DNA of 64,000 nt from Trogon surrucura (GCA_020746105.1 CM036628.1:7374895-7438894); one strand, 5' to 3'. Numbered from the stretch's first letter, positions 25,356 to 39,200 are shown. Numbers and translations are program-made. Notes: generated by a model from the sequence alone, not told the origin.

Positions 25356-28300
25356 TTAAACAGTCACAGATCTACCAGGAGCCACAGACTATTTCTGAAG
25401 TCCCAGTGAAAGATAACTGAGCGAAGCAGGTCTCGTATCAGCTGTCGTATCCTTGTGTGGGAGGGTCTGCCCTGCTACAGTGCAAAGCTGCTAGGCTGGA
25501 AGTTTCTGGAGGAGAGCAGGATTTGAGCCTGAACCTTCTCGAACTTTGCTTCGGCCACCTATGGTGACCCTTTGTCCAGCTTTGGGCTTAATTATTCACT
25601 AAAAGATCTCAAGGAACTTGAATGCTAAGGAGTTCCTTTAGCCTCTGCAATGTTTGCTGCTGAATTGATTCTCCAAGGACCCCAAGACTACATTTACATA
25701 CAGGATATGGGTGAGAAGCCTCGCTTAATGCCATGGCCAAAAATGTGGCTCTTTGCATTTTTGGCTGCCACGCAAGTGGAATTTTACCTGGAGTATGAGC
25801 TTAAGCAGAAACTGTTCTATTTCTCCACATTTACTAAACTGGTATTTAAGCTGTGCAACTTTGCATGTAGCTATTCCAGGTTCTTCAGTACGTTTTCAGC
25901 TGCCTTAAAGCACTGACTTAAGCATTGATTTGCCATAATTTTTAAACTAAGGCGAGGTTACTCTAGCTTAATATTTGGAGGAAACTGGAAAACTCTCTAT
26001 GTCCTCTGGCAGATCCCAGAGGTAGATTGTGGGACAGACAAGACTGCTGAGATGTACCGCTCAGATGGGGTCACGAGGATCATCTACATTACATCAGTGT
26101 TATTTGGGGCAGATTCTGTCAGTAGTGGACTTAGTACAGTGTAAAGTGATATTTGTCTTGTGCAGATGTAAGTTTAATCTAGATGACAAAAAGTGATATT
26201 TAAATGAAAACAGTGGAGTGCTTTTAGGAAATTGAAAGTGTCACTGTTAGGGTGACCAAACTGGATAGAGAGGAGGAGAGGGCTGTGTCTGAGAAGCACA
26301 AGCTGAAGTAGAGAGGACTGGTTTTAAAAACCATTTTCCTTTCAGCAGCTGGGATGTGGGAGTCCAGCCTCTTGGGATATTCTTGAACAAATCTGTTGTT
26401 CCTGCAATTTCACCGGTAGCTGTTTTATCCAACTCTTAAGTCCAAACATTCCATCATACTCCATCACTGGAGTATCCACAGATTCCTTGGTGTTAAAACA
26501 TGACCAAGCTGAGAAACAAGAACAAAGTTTCTAGAATGTCCTTGAGGTCATCTTTTTGTGTTGTAGCCCATGCAGGAGCACCGTTCTTGTGAGCTTTGCT
26601 GCCTGCTTCAACACACAATCACTCCTTTCTCAGTTTGACCTTTTTATTAAAATTACCAGGAAGCCCTGAGGCTCCAGTTAGGATTGAGCTCTCCTGTGTA
26701 TATAAACAGTTTAAGAAAAATGAAATGCAAAGGTTAGCCAGAGGGTTGCAGAGACTTTGCTGAACAGGTGGCCATGTCAGAGTTTCTTATTAAATAACAG
26801 AGCTAGTCTGGAAATCATCCAAGAGACAAAGAGGTGTTGACATTCTCATTTTCATTGTTGCATTTAAAGTTTTAACTGCTTCTTAGCACTGTAAAATATG
26901 ATCATGAGTTTTTAAACATCAGTGACAGTGCAGTGTTATTAAGCAGACTTTCTTTCCCAGCACCTCTTGGGGATAAGTGCTTCTCTAGGTCTGTGTCTTC
27001 CACGTGGCAAATGGCTGGGGGAAGGCATTCCTCCTGCAGTATTAACTCAAGGAGTGAAAGATCAAGGTCCTGAAGATGCCTAGCAAAGCCAAGGAGCTTT
27101 TGCTAGGAAGAGGTATGAGAGGAACTTGCTAGTGCTGGCAACATATAAACACAGAGCGAAGAGACTACCTCAGACAACTGCTTCACCACTGGAGTGGGGA
27201 GAGACATCTACTGAAAGTAAAATATGTAACTCCAGAGAGGCAGAGGCATTGCAAATGACCCAAAGCTAAGATAGCGATTAATGCAGCATTCAATTTATTT
27301 GCATTTTATTTGCATTTTATTCTGTTTTGTTAAAGCTATACAGGGGAAGAAAAAAACTACTGGGGTCAGAATGAGGTGTAGATTTTTCAGTAACGTGCTC
27401 AGCAGAACAGATGCATAAATCCCATTTAGCAGTAATGGAAATTGTTTGTCTAACCCAAGTAATTGAAACTGTGTGCTGACTTTGTTCTGTTCCACAGCAG
27501 TAGTTCTGAGTACTACCTCTTTGGTTGCTGTTGGTAAATAAAATGGGTTTTGTTTTCTACCAGGACAATGCACACACAAAAAAAAAAGAGCTGTCTTCCA
27601 GATCTGAAGGCAGCTGCAGAGCGACCAGGCTCACTTTGGACCTCTTGGAAAAAGCCGGTAGTCTGCTGAGAGTGGGGACAGAGGGGTGCCACCAAAGGGA
27701 AATGCCAGGCTGCATCTAGACAGGTGTGTGTGGAACATCAGTCAGTGTCCAAGAGACTGTGTTTACATGGCTCATCTTTGTTGCCTGCTGAGATAGGATG
27801 ACATGTTCTCTAGTGTTTTCAAAAAAACCCTACAATTACACTGTCCAGCTGTGATTAAGGATGTGAGCTTCCACGCCACGCCAGGAATAAAACAGCTTTT
27901 TCCCTTTTTTTTTTTTAATTTTAACTAGACTTTCTAGTTCAAGTGGAAGAAGTGAAATCAAGTGGGGTAGACCAGGAAATATGGAAGGAAAAGGTGATAA
28001 TGGTGAGTAATACAATTTACAAGTTTGGTAGTCCTGCAGAAAAGGGTTTTTTTTTTTTGCAAGAAAAGGTCTGAAGGGGGACAATGTGCTTGTTTCATGG
28101 AAGTGTAGGAGCAGCTTCTCCCAAACATAAGGAATAGTGGGGTAGAAGGGTCAACTAATCATTAGAGCATTGTCATGGAGTCATATTCTGCAAAAGTGTT
28201 AGGGCAAAATCATTTTTTTCCAAGCTGGAAGGAAGTCGGTGTCAGTGATCCAGACATGAAGTAACTACCTGGATGATAATTTTGGTTAAGTGGAGACAGA

Positions 28301-31191
28301 GAAGAGCACGTGCGGTAAGTGACATTATGGTGCAAGAGTTTGTAGGATTCAGTCATACTTTGACTATGAGAACCCAGGAAGAGCATGAAGTGACAAATTA
28401 CAATCAGTTAGAGAGGTCACAATACCAATGGGGCATTATAGCTTTAGGCAAAAGAGAAGGTGGTATCTAAGTGGGCTTGGCAAGGACAGAGTCTGTACAG
28501 CACTTGGTCCAACACATCTCTAGGAAGAGAAGCCAGTCAGATAATGCTCGATGAAAGTTCCTCCATTGACAACACAACTAGGAGGGACAGATGAGCATCC
28601 ATTGCTCTGCATAAGGATTGGATCAAGTACCAAGCTATGCAGACATATCTGCATTTCAGATTTAATGTGAAATTGCAGCTTTGGCCTGGAGCTCCTGGAC
28701 CGAACGAGGCTACTGCAACCTGCCAGCTGACTGGTGGCATCCATTCCTGTGATGTCTCCTTATCTCTATGGAAATCCAGAGTGGCCTCCCTGAATTCAGC
28801 TTGCAGTGTGAGTAGGTTTATGATGGATGATGTTACAGTTGCTTCTTGCGATTTATCAGTATTAATGGTCTTTCAATTAAGTTTGATCTACATTGATTTA
28901 TCTGTAGTGCTGACTTTAGACCATAATGTCCTGCAACAGCAGGAATCATAAAGTCACTCACTTAAGTGGAAAACCTTACTGAAGCATGTTGAACCAACAC
29001 AGTAATCTTTATCAACTAGAGCTGATAATTTCACAATAGAGTTACGTTGATAGGGCATTCAGTTATGTTATCTTTTAATTCTTTCATGTTTTTGAATCAT
29101 ATTACCCTTTCTGTGGTTTTGCTTGGGGTTCATGCAGGATTATAGCTTCTTGGCCATCTGCTTATTCATCCATTTATTTCTTTCCAGCCCTCTGGAACAC
29201 CCATAGCATTCCAAAGCTTTGTCAGAAGTCAAAGCTCATGGATGTTAATGGGTGTTGGGGAAATGGAATAATAACTGATGCCTGTGAATATCTCTGTTCA
29301 GCCAAATTATTCTGTTGTTAGACCCAGAAATTATCAGATGTGATGAAAAACACTGTTAGTAAAGTTTTATTCTACAGACCCTTGTGCAAGAGACATCCTC
29401 TGAGGCTCATGGACTTCACAGCCGTCCCTTGATTTGGGACATTAGTGATCAGTGTCAACATCAGCTTTCTTCTCTAGCCCGTTTTTATAAGTTTTTTATT
29501 TCTCTGGCAACTCTAGCTTAATGACTTTATAAGGGTGCTTGTGTTCCAAGTTTGACACTTATTTTCCATGAAAGATTCTGAAGATCGGTGTTGCTTTTTC
29601 CCAGCAGCCCGTAGCTGGGTTTTGGAGACTTGTAAACCTTGACTCTGTTGATGGTTGTGGAGGCAATTACTGCCATTTGGTTGCCTACAACTTCACTTAG
29701 ACTGAGGTTCTGGCATAAGACTTGACCATAATGAGGGGCACCTCTGTGGTGTCAAGAGCCCAGGGCATGGTGGAAGAAACAACAGAAATGAGTAACCTCC
29801 CTTTTTGTAGACCCCTGGTAAATAGCTGCCTGGGCCGTACCGGTCAAGCTCTTCACAAACTTTGCAAAGCACGAAAACTGCACGTGCCTGAGAGGCAAAT
29901 GAGTTATAGCTTGGCTCACCCCAAGTAGTCAAGACCTTCTGTGCCCTTAGCACTTGTGTTGTTTTGATATGACTGCATTGAGGGTGGAGAATGTGCAGCG
30001 ACAGGGAATGGCTGAACCCAAAGGACTCTCTGTACCTTACTAAAAATAGCAGCATTTAAAAAACCCCCACTTTTTCAGTTCTGCTAGGGGAAGGATAGGA
30101 CAACTTGCTCAAATGTATTGCAAATGTGAGCTTTGGGATGGCACTGAAAGAACAGAAGAGACGTCGTTTCCAATTGCAGTTGAATTCATATCAAAATGAA
30201 CATTTGACGTCAGTGATGGGAGATGCCTCTGCATCCCATGTGCATGTTCAACCTTCAGAGTAATTAACAGATTGTTGGCTTTCTTATAATAGCCAGGCTT
30301 TCTTATAGTTGCCAGAGTGCTGCAAGATGTGCATGAAATTTGGCAACAGTGCTGAGAAATACACAGGACCATGGTGAAAACTTTGCAAGACCCAAAGGCC
30401 ATTGGCAATGTTCCTCATGAAGGTACCTGGAGAACTTTTTTTCCAGTCTCTCCAGTAAACCTGCAACTACTTTCACTGGATCTTTTCAGCTGAATCACAG
30501 CGTGTCCTCTAGAAAAGCAGATTTACTTAGAAAAATATCCAGTCTGATAGAACTCAAATGGCTGTAAGAAGCCGAAGGCAATGGAGCATGAAGACGACCC
30601 CGTTGGACAAAGATATTAGGATAGGTATTGTTGTGGAGAGGGAGGAGATGTGAAAAAACTGCTCAACTGAGATTAAAAATGAAGCCAGAAATCAGTTCTC
30701 AGCTAAATGAATACAGAGGACAAAATTTTGTGTAATTATTTATCTTAATAAGGGACGGAATTGGAGAATGAGTATGACTTATAGATATGGGAGGGAAAAG
30801 TTACTTCAGTATTAAAAGTTGAGAAATCAAGCACCAAAATACAGAGCTAAATCCGATTTAATTACTCTTTTCAGAACTTTGAATATCTTGGAGAGGTTTA
30901 TCTCCATTTCTGTGTTCATTTAATAATTTATATTGTATAGCCTGAACTAGAGGTGTTTATGGAACCCTCAAATATAGTAAATTATAAGGCAGTGCCAATT
31001 TGCCTTGGTTAAATTGAGATGAAGTCTAGGTACACAAGACTGAAGGGAATCAACTCATTGCTTCTGGCACTGTGCTGTAATGTTCTGATTGGAGCTGAAA
31101 CATCTTAGTTGGCTGAAACACAGCCCTGAATGTATCATAGGTCCGTAAGAGGGTGTTGTGCTTCCAGTCCCATTTCCCCCTGTGGCTTTCT
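25356..31191. other. Long unique stretch, no supported gene
   Basis: No recognisable gene. T runs lie at 27905-27916 and 28047-28058. A short tandem TTTGCATTTTAT repeat lies near 27296-27320. A strong acceptor-like site ends at 29187 but has no credible donor. Confidence 0.45.
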
Positions 31192-31222
31192 ATCTGCACC
31201 AAGGTTGAACCTTGGTGCAGAT
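31192..31222. repeat. 31-bp near-perfect palindrome
   Basis: Arms of 15 bp (ATCTGCACCAAGGTT and its exact complement) are separated by one base. On either strand the RNA or single-stranded DNA could form a tight hairpin. It sits in otherwise ordinary sequence. Confidence 0.95.
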
Positions 31223-31710
31223 GTAGTATCTCTGCACAGTTCAGGAAATTGCCTATATATTTTCTTATGCATTAGGAGGAAGTTAATTGCATTTCCAGTT
31301 GCTTCATCTTATCCTTCTTAAAAGATAAACACAGTTCATTATGGTTCCTACCCGAGAGTAAATCAGCATTGTTGATGAATGTGAACAAGATATCTTCTCA
31401 GCCACCGAAGAGTGGACGTTAGTGTCTCTCAAAATTCATTGAACAATATGGGTATATTTCCAGAGCTCAAAATACAGAAGCCACTATTAAAATATCTTCT
31501 TCTGTGTCATTTTTTTAATCTATCATTTTGCCCTCCTTCCCTAGCTGTAAAAACGAATAAAAAATAACAGAGCAGTTCTTTCACAGCGAACACTTGTCCT
31601 TAATATATGTGTGACTTAATACTTATTTTTTCTTCTCCAACTTAAGTCTTTCAACTTTTAGCATGTCTGCAGCACAAAGTCTGCCCAGATTTCAGTTTCT
31701 TGTTCATTCC

Positions 31711-32265
31711 TGTGCTGGTTTTGGCTGGAATAGTTAATTTTCTTCACAATAGCTAGTATGGGACTATGGTTTGGATTTGTGCTAATAACAGGGACGTTTT
31801 TGTTATCGCTGAGCCGGGCTCACACAGAGCTGAGGCCTCTCCTGCTCCTCAGCCCACCCCACCAGCGAGGGGGCTGGGGGCGCACAAGGCGTGGGGAGGG
31901 GACACAGCCGGGACAGCTGCCCCCAACTGACCCAAGGGATGTCCCAGCCCCTGGGCCGTCACGCTCCGCACACAGGGCTGGGCACGGTCACAGGGACGGC
32001 CTTGGTCTTCCCAAGCCACCGCGGCCCGTGCTGGAGCCCGGCTTCCCTGGGGACGGCTGAACACCCGCCTGCCCGTGGGGAGCGGGAACGAATCCCTTGG
32101 TTTGCTTTGCTTGTGTGTGTGGTTTTTGCTTTGCCCATTTAAACTCTCGGTCTCGACCCATGAGTTTTCTTACTTTACTGAATCTCATCCCATCCCACCG
32201 GGGCGGGGGGGAGTGATAGAGCAGTTGTGTGGTGCTTAGTTGCCAGCTGGGGTTAAACCATGGCA
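31711..32265 (+). mobile_element. Solo LTR of an endogenous retrovirus, plus strand
   Basis: The element starts TGTGCTGGTTTTGGCTGG and ends GGGGTTAAACCATGGCA. The GC-rich core (about 31800-32100) closely matches the inverted copy at 16193-16754. Relative to that copy it has a small deletion near 31785. There is no internal retroviral sequence on either side. The bases TTCC occur on both sides of the ends, but the boundary is too uncertain to call a target duplication. This copy and the other point away from each other, so they are not the two ends of one provirus. Confidence 0.88.
31758..32060 (+). other. Open frame within the LTR core, shared by both LTR copies
   Basis: A 100-codon frame with motif SRAHTELRPLLLL lies over the GC-rich LTR core. 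The inverted copy keeps the equivalent 100-codon frame (16390-16692, minus strand), and an antisense frame of 71 codons is also open in both. There is no known product. Low divergence and high GC can explain the open frames, so I do not call it a gene. Confidence 0.25.
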
Positions 32266-35200
32266 GTTTCCACAAGAGTGTGCGATTGGTAGTCGCTGCA
32301 GAACATAGAAGAGTTGCTGTCAACTAGAGGAAGAGATAAAATAGGAATATGCTCTCAGCAAATAGCCATTTCTCTAAGGTGAGCTTACTTGTCCAGGTAA
32401 GGAATTGAAGGAACCTGAATCTGTTTGGTGCTCTAAGTATAGTGGAAAAATGTGGTGTCTTACTGAAATGCCTGTTAGAAGTATTAAGGCATGTTCAGGA
32501 GTTGTGTTGTCTTCTGAGCAGTTTCCTAGGTAGCTGCACATATGAATTATTCTGACTTTACTTCTCCTCAGTCCAGCCTACACGTTTAATTTGGTGCATT
32601 GCAAGTAGGTGCTAATGGTACCGTGTGAGAAGTCTTTGCAGGAATGGCTTCCAAACACTGCAGCTTAATGGAGTGCCCAAAATGAATTTTTGTTGTTCTG
32701 TACAGGAGAGGTATTGCAGCAAGCAGAGTTTTACAGATATCCTCTGGCTTCCTGCAGACACGTAGTTGCTTTTGGAGGGTTCTTATCTGAAGGTATTGAA
32801 GAAGTTCTGTATTGAGTTTTGCTTTCTGCATGGAATAAATATCTCGTTTTAATCAGATGCAGAGTTTGGGGGAAAAATCTAAGCATTTCTTAGTTAAGAT
32901 TAAGGATAAACTTTTCAGGAATGCCTAAACATAGATGCTGTGGGTCTGATTTACAGATGTGTTTAACTCTTTAAAATTATGGATAGATGGTTACTGAGAG
33001 TTACGGAAATGCAGAGGTTTTTGCGGAAATACAAAATGCATTCTCCTTGTAGTCAGACTTGCTAGGGTTTTTGTCACTTCCTCTCATTCTCACTTAACTG
33101 CTACTCTCAGCTTTGAGGCATTTAAATACTTTTTGCATAACCAGCCCAAAGATACAGAGGCATAGTTGCAAATTTAGCCAGATAGGCTGCTTCTCCTAAG
33201 AACAGCCTCCCACAGCTTGTCTCTGGCAATATTTACTGAGGGATGTCTCAGCGAGTGGAGTTCACGGGTGTAGTCCTGTACTTTGTATAGCTTGAATGTC
33301 ATTTGGTTTCCTCCTGATTATTTGTTTCTGTGGAGGGCTGTTGGGTTTTATTTTTCGCTCTGTTGGCAACCCCATTTGTCTTGGGAAATCTTCATTGCAT
33401 AAAGATTTCATTGCAAAACAATGTGCGTTAGTTCCTACAGTGCTTCCTCATGTGAATATTACTTTCAGTGCCCTTAAAAGCCTTGATGTTTCAAGTAAAT
33501 ATTTTATACAGGTGGTTTGTATCATCTGACAGGAGTTAATTTCACCCACTAGATAGGACTTCATATTTAAAAGTGCTGATATTTAGAATGCTTCTCATAA
33601 AGCAAGCAAGCACAAGTGGAGAGCTTGAGATAGCAAGGTATATCCATGCCATCTACAGGTAGAAGGTTGAAGCTGGGAATGTGCAGCTGACATCTCCCAT
33701 GCTGTCCAGGTTTGCTCTCTCAGATCCTGCAGCAGTGGAAATCAGCTCTATGTGCAGAAGTGACCATCGGGAAGGGCTGAGGGCAGCGCTTGGGTTACAG
33801 ACTCCGTCATTCTGCCTCTGGCAGGGTTGGCGTAGGCAGCGATGTTTGTGGTGCGTGGCTGTGAAGCAGCTGTGAAGTTTGTGTTCCTCTGGTCACCTCT
33901 GTAGGAGATGGAGAGGGTGTCCAGCTGTGGGTGCCGTGGTGCCCCTCTGTGGCACAGAAGAGTTTGAAGACAGTCGTCCAGAAAAGGGTGCTGCAACAGG
34001 GTGCTAATAAAATCCCTGTGACGGAGGGGAGAACATGAAGGTGTTTTATGAGAAGTGAAGGTGGGGGGGAAGTCAGTGGAGCCCAATAGTTTGTCAGGGA
34101 AGACAGAACTTTTTAATTGACTGTCAAACCATAACCTTGGAAACCTAAGGAAAAGAGGCATCAGCATGTCTGTCAGCACAGATATCAATCTTCCCTGGCT
34201 AGACAGCAACACGATTACTAGTGGGATAACGTCAACAACTTGGAAGTGCAGTAAGCTGATCTGGCTTGTCACAAAGGAGGGGAGGAGGTCGGATGCACCT
34301 CCTCCCCTTGATCATTCAGGTTGTTTCATGTAAATAGATCGTTTACAGTTATTTTTTATTTTAATTAGGGGTGATTAAAACCTGCATCTCTATTTTGAAA
34401 GATTTACTTTCTCTTTGTTGTGACCTACTCCAAAATAAGGTCAAACTGGGGAGCAATACCATCTTAAATGTTTTCTTTCCGTATTTCCTGATGGTTTTGT
34501 CATTTCCTTTGTCTTAAGATATCCTAGCAAAACTGGTATGAAGTGGTTGATAGGGAATACTTTGAAATAATTTTAATTTTAGCAGAAAAAATTTCTTAAA
34601 CTATCAGAAAAATTTTACTTAAGAGCAATTTGTTGCTGGAAAACAAAGAACACTTAGTTGTTGGAAAAAGATTTGGAACCTAATCTGCTTTTAAAAGCAT
34701 TTTCCGAAACATCTGATGATCGTTGGGACCAGTCAGCAGTTCTACACATACCATGGTAGGAGCTCACCTGACCAACATCCAGAGCTACTGATGAAGCACC
34801 TGAGGCAGTCACCTGTCTCACTTTGCATCAAGATGATGTGTCACAGGAGCTTTCCTACCAGCCTGATAAGGGGCAGCTTCACTGTGCTGTGCCAGATGAT
34901 TCTGCCTGCCCTAAGACATGAAACAAAGATGCTGTTCCCACTCTGCTTTCCAGCTCTGTGGAGTCGTGATTGGGATTTTTTGCTCATGGAATTGCATGTC
35001 TGGAACAAGCTTTTGCTTCTTGGAGGAAGCATTAAGCATCCTTCCTCACTTGCTTCTCTGGCCAGCTGCATCTCTTTGTGGTGTCTCTGGCAAACCCAGG
35101 GTGACCCACCTCTGTTGTGCTCCAAGAGGTACATCTTCAGGAGACCGGGGTAAAATGTTGTCACCTAAAAGCCCATCCCATATGCTCTTCGTGCCGTCCT

Positions 35201-36236
35201 TCCAGCTGTGACATCACTCTGGGCTGTAATCGCAGGTCAGGAAAAGTTGTAAGCAAGGGGCAGTCTGACGGGTGGCTAAACACTGATATTTTTTTTCTGT
35301 ATTTTTCTATTCTTGCTGGAATGGCAACCCTCAAAAATTAACTTTGTATCGAATGAAGTCCACTTAGTACCAGTGTTGGTAGTTTTGGTTGATCCAAAAC
35401 TGTTGGGTTTAGCTTTGTTTTTTGTCACTCTTCTTGTTTTGCTCCAGGTAAATGGCAGCAGTTCATTTTAAAAGGGAAAACGTCCTGAGCTGTTCAAAAA
35501 TTTTGGACAGACTTGGATTATACAGATGTATAGTTAATGTGTGACATGAAGACATTCTATCTAGAAAAAGAGGACTGTTTCTGTTGCAGGAAAGCAACAA
35601 CTGACGAGCATGATCTCTGCACTCTTCACTTTGGTTCTGAAATTTGTTCTTTGTTTTGGAGCATCTCTGTTTCCCTGTGTAGTGGCAAGGGCCATGGGAA
35701 TAAGGTGCATGTTGTAAATGAAGTTAGTTCAAAAAACTATGATTTATGACCATAATACTGCAGTCTTGTCTCAATTTATCTTAGTATCATCTACTGTTAT
35801 CTGGGGAGGGGAAAAGGAACCTTAACTTCTAGCTGAATTTATATTAATTGCATTTCCTTTTTACATGTCTGGACCAAACTTTCGCTAGCTGTTTTGCAGC
35901 AGTTATGGGGAAGCAATTGACAATACCGTGCCCCATTGTACAGCACATTTCAAACAATTCGTATAACATTTTCTGAATTAAAAATAATTAGTAGTGTAAA
36001 TGATCGAAGTGGTTTGTCAAAGGTCAAACATCTGTGCCGACTGTAAAGCTTTGAAGGCACCATCCCATTAACAGCCATTAAATCGATGATATATGGGACT
36101 GTGCTAGGGATCGGGCTCTGTGGGCGTTCTCCAAACAATTTGAGGTATGTTAATTTTCTCCCTGAAGTGCTGACAATCAGTTTAAAAGCCCTTTGGTGTA
36201 TTTTACCTCCTTTATCCCAACCTGTTCTGCTTTCAG
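32266..36236. other. Unique stretch, possible conserved block at its 3' end
   Basis: No recognised gene. An open frame of 174 codons on the minus strand (33748-34272) has no family I know. The last ~300 bp (35935-36236), rich in ATTAA/TAATTAG cores and containing TCAAAGGTCA, resembles a conserved non-coding element leading into a strong splice acceptor. Confidence 0.4.
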
Positions 36237-36292
36237 AAGCACAGCACCTTGTCTGGAAGCTCCTACGTGCACAGGTACCTCATCCAAGGAGA
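36237..36292 (+). other. Candidate 56-bp exon
   Basis: The acceptor is among the best in the window: a pyrimidine tract of about 35 bp ending TGTTCTGCTTTCAG. The donor is AAGGAGA|GTGAGT. All three frames are open, so the coding frame cannot be chosen alone. If it follows the 9048 exon, one base plus 56 gives 19 codons and leaves phase 0, matching the duplicated exon candidate at 46301. An alternative frame reads KHSTLSGSSYVHRYLIQGE. I do not recognise a protein family. Confidence 0.3.
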
Positions 36293-39200
36293 GTGAGTGC
36301 GTAAGGGGGTGCATGAACACCCTCAACATGGGATGACCCTGAGATCCTTTCTCAAAGGGTCTAACAGGCAACTTCTGATTATTCAAGTACATCTTCAGTT
36401 GCCTTTGCAGTTGCTGATGGAAAGATGAAGTGAATGGTTGGCAACAGCAACCATTGGTGATAGAGGATTTACCAGAAGACTTCAGGCAGACCTCTGGGTC
36501 TTGGCCCCTTATTGTTTGCTATTTACCCACGGACCAACTGTCAATTAATGTAGACCCAAAAGCTTATCCCCAGCTGGAGTGTGTGTAGATGGGTACATTT
36601 AAGGTGGTATGTGAGGAAAATGGTATGATACTGCACTAGGAGAGTGATTTTGCAAGTGGTTCCAGGCTTGTAAAAGATCTGGGAGCTACAAGCTCCATCC
36701 TTGTGTGATCCATCTGGGTGAAAATTTGTGTGGTGCTTTTTTTTTGGTTCAGAGAACCTATAATGCAGTATTTACTACACAAATCTCAGCATGGACTTCT
36801 GTAGCACCTGTGCGTGGGAAGGCAGGAATCAATAGGGCAGGAGGATGATGGAGGATACTGCTCTTGGGTGAGCAGAGCTGGCTCACTGTGACTCATGGGA
36901 GAAGTATGTGCTTAGATAATCTCCTTGTAGCTGTGTTACTTGCACATGTAGCACAGTTCCTCTTTCACGCTGGCTTGTTTTGGGGCTTTTTTGAGGGTGG
37001 TTTTGGTTTTTTTTTAGCACTGGATTGAAATTTAATTGGAGATTGCCTGTGGATTTTAAAGGGGTGGAAAAAGTGATTCCTTTGACATGGCTGGGAGACA
37101 ACCATGTCTTATGAATTTCCACAAAGGAGAATGGAGATCCCAAATTGGGAGGATGGCTGTCTAATGTGCAAGCTGTAGGCCCAGTGATTGTGCTGCTGAG
37201 GCTAAAGTCTGCTGAAATTAGGACAAAATTAATCTCCTAAACCTATTTATATTGCCCCATGGCAACGTTTCCTTTAAAAATAATTTACATATGGAATGAA
37301 GACTTTTTTCATTACTTTCCTCAATACTCGTAGCTGAATTTTTCCCCATCTTCCTTGTCCTTGCAACAACCCCGGGACTGGGCTATGGCACTTCTGAAAC
37401 CTTATTTTACTGTGGGAGAAGTGGGTTGCAGGGAGCCTGTACGACTCATCTGTGAGCATGTTCAGCTACAGATGAGAGATGTGAGCCTTGGTGTTCAAAA
37501 CCCAAGGCTAGTCCCTTAACCCTGGACCAACCTTCCTGTCTTTAAGTTTGATTTATCTGTAGGATTACACTTCATCATAGTGTGTAGCATGTTATGCAGA
37601 CACATTCCTCATTAGCAGCATTAATGTGTGCAGAACAGGCAGGTGCTTACAATCCAGGTTTAAATGTGTATTTCTACAAAACTGGATGCATTGCATGGAT
37701 GCAAGCAATTATTTTCAAATTGTGCAAAAATGTCCATTTAAAATCCACCTTCTAATTTAAAATGCAGATCCTTTTTAGTATTCATGCTCTCTTCTTGAAA
37801 GCCAGGTTTTGTAGCCTTTGCAGCTAAACGGTCTAGTTAAAAAAGGAGGATCCTTGCAGTCAAGCTGGGAAGCCTGCTGGTAAACTCAGTAGAGCAAGCT
37901 GGGATGCTTTGGTTTAAAGGTGAAAGTCAAAGGTGCGCTCCACTGCTGGAGCCCAGTTGTGTACTTCTGTCCACAGCTGTTGGTCCTGCTCACTCAAATG
38001 ATTGAAAATTAATTACTCCCATCATACACCTCAGCTACTAACAGGTTCAACCAGCAAATGTCTGATGCAGAAACCAGCAGGAAAACAGAGCTTTAGCCAG
38101 AAAACTCTACGTTATGCTGTTCAGACATTTTCATTCTATCTGCTGAGCTCCTTCTCCATAAAAATTCCTACCAGCCCTTTAAATTTAAGCAAATTAATGG
38201 CACATGCTAAACTACTTGTTATTAATATCTCAGCACTATTTTCTAATTCCCAATTCATGTTTGAAGTGGATTAGAACTGCTAATCCTTGACAAGGCAGCA
38301 AAATTTGATGCTAATTTATTGACGTGCTCTTTTAAGAAACTTTGGGTTTCTTGTCTATAAATTAAATTTAAACAGAGCATTCAAGGTCCTTCTCAATTTA
38401 GAGAGAGCAGAGAATCTGCGTGCTGAAACATCGTGTGTCCTTGAGCTTACCGTACAGTGTAGCTGAGGAGGGGTTGCCTTATTTTCCCTAAAGGGATGAA
38501 TTCGTGCTGATGGCTTCTCCATCTTATGCTACTTGAGTTATCTTGGCTCACCTTGAAGAGTGCTCCAACCTGTTCCACTGAGCTTTATGCTCCTGTCCCG
38601 AGCTCAGGCATTGCTCGGTAGCAAAGGTGGTTTTCAATGAGCTATCCCAGATGTGAGATGTCAGTGCTGAGCCCGGGAGAGGCTCTCTTGTTCTGCAGGG
38701 AATTATTTTAAAGTCCTTGCATATTTTCCATTACCTTGGAGCTTTATTTCAGTCTTAGTCCTGTACATTTGTTAGCCACATGCTCCTTTACTAAAGGAAA
38801 TTTATTATTTTCAGAATATTGCAATTCTGTGGCAGTTGTTGCTTTCCTTGGTGATTGTTACTCCTGGGAAGGAGTAAACTCTGGGGAAGCTCAGAAAAAA
38901 AGCTGCTGTAGGAACCTGTGCTCTGTGCTTTCCTTGCACTGAATGGAGCTGCCCTTTTCCTGAGCCACACTGACTGCCATGGGAGGAGGTACCTTGCCCG
39001 TGCTTGGGTAGCCAAGTAATTTGAAATCTAGAAAAAGCAGGTAGATAACATCGTGTCGACTGCGGCTGATACTGTAGGGAACCCTGCATGGGCACTTCAG
39101 GCATTAATATAGCATTCCTGTTGGTGGTGTGGTTTCTTCTCCTATCAATATTTTTGAAGGTTTAAGAGTTCTGTCTTGTGTCAGGTCAAAAACTTGGAAT

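Noticed and set aside
29188-29275. Exon-like frame after a strong acceptor (TTTATTTCTTTCCAG)
   Set aside because: No credible donor before the in-frame TAA, and no polyadenylation signal nearby for a terminal exon.
16193-32265. The two LTRs as ends of one provirus
   Set aside because: They are inverted relative to each other and no gag, pol or env sequence lies between them.
33748-34272. 174-codon minus-strand open frame
   Set aside because: Hydrophobic start looked like a membrane segment, but no family, splice signals or flanking exons support it.
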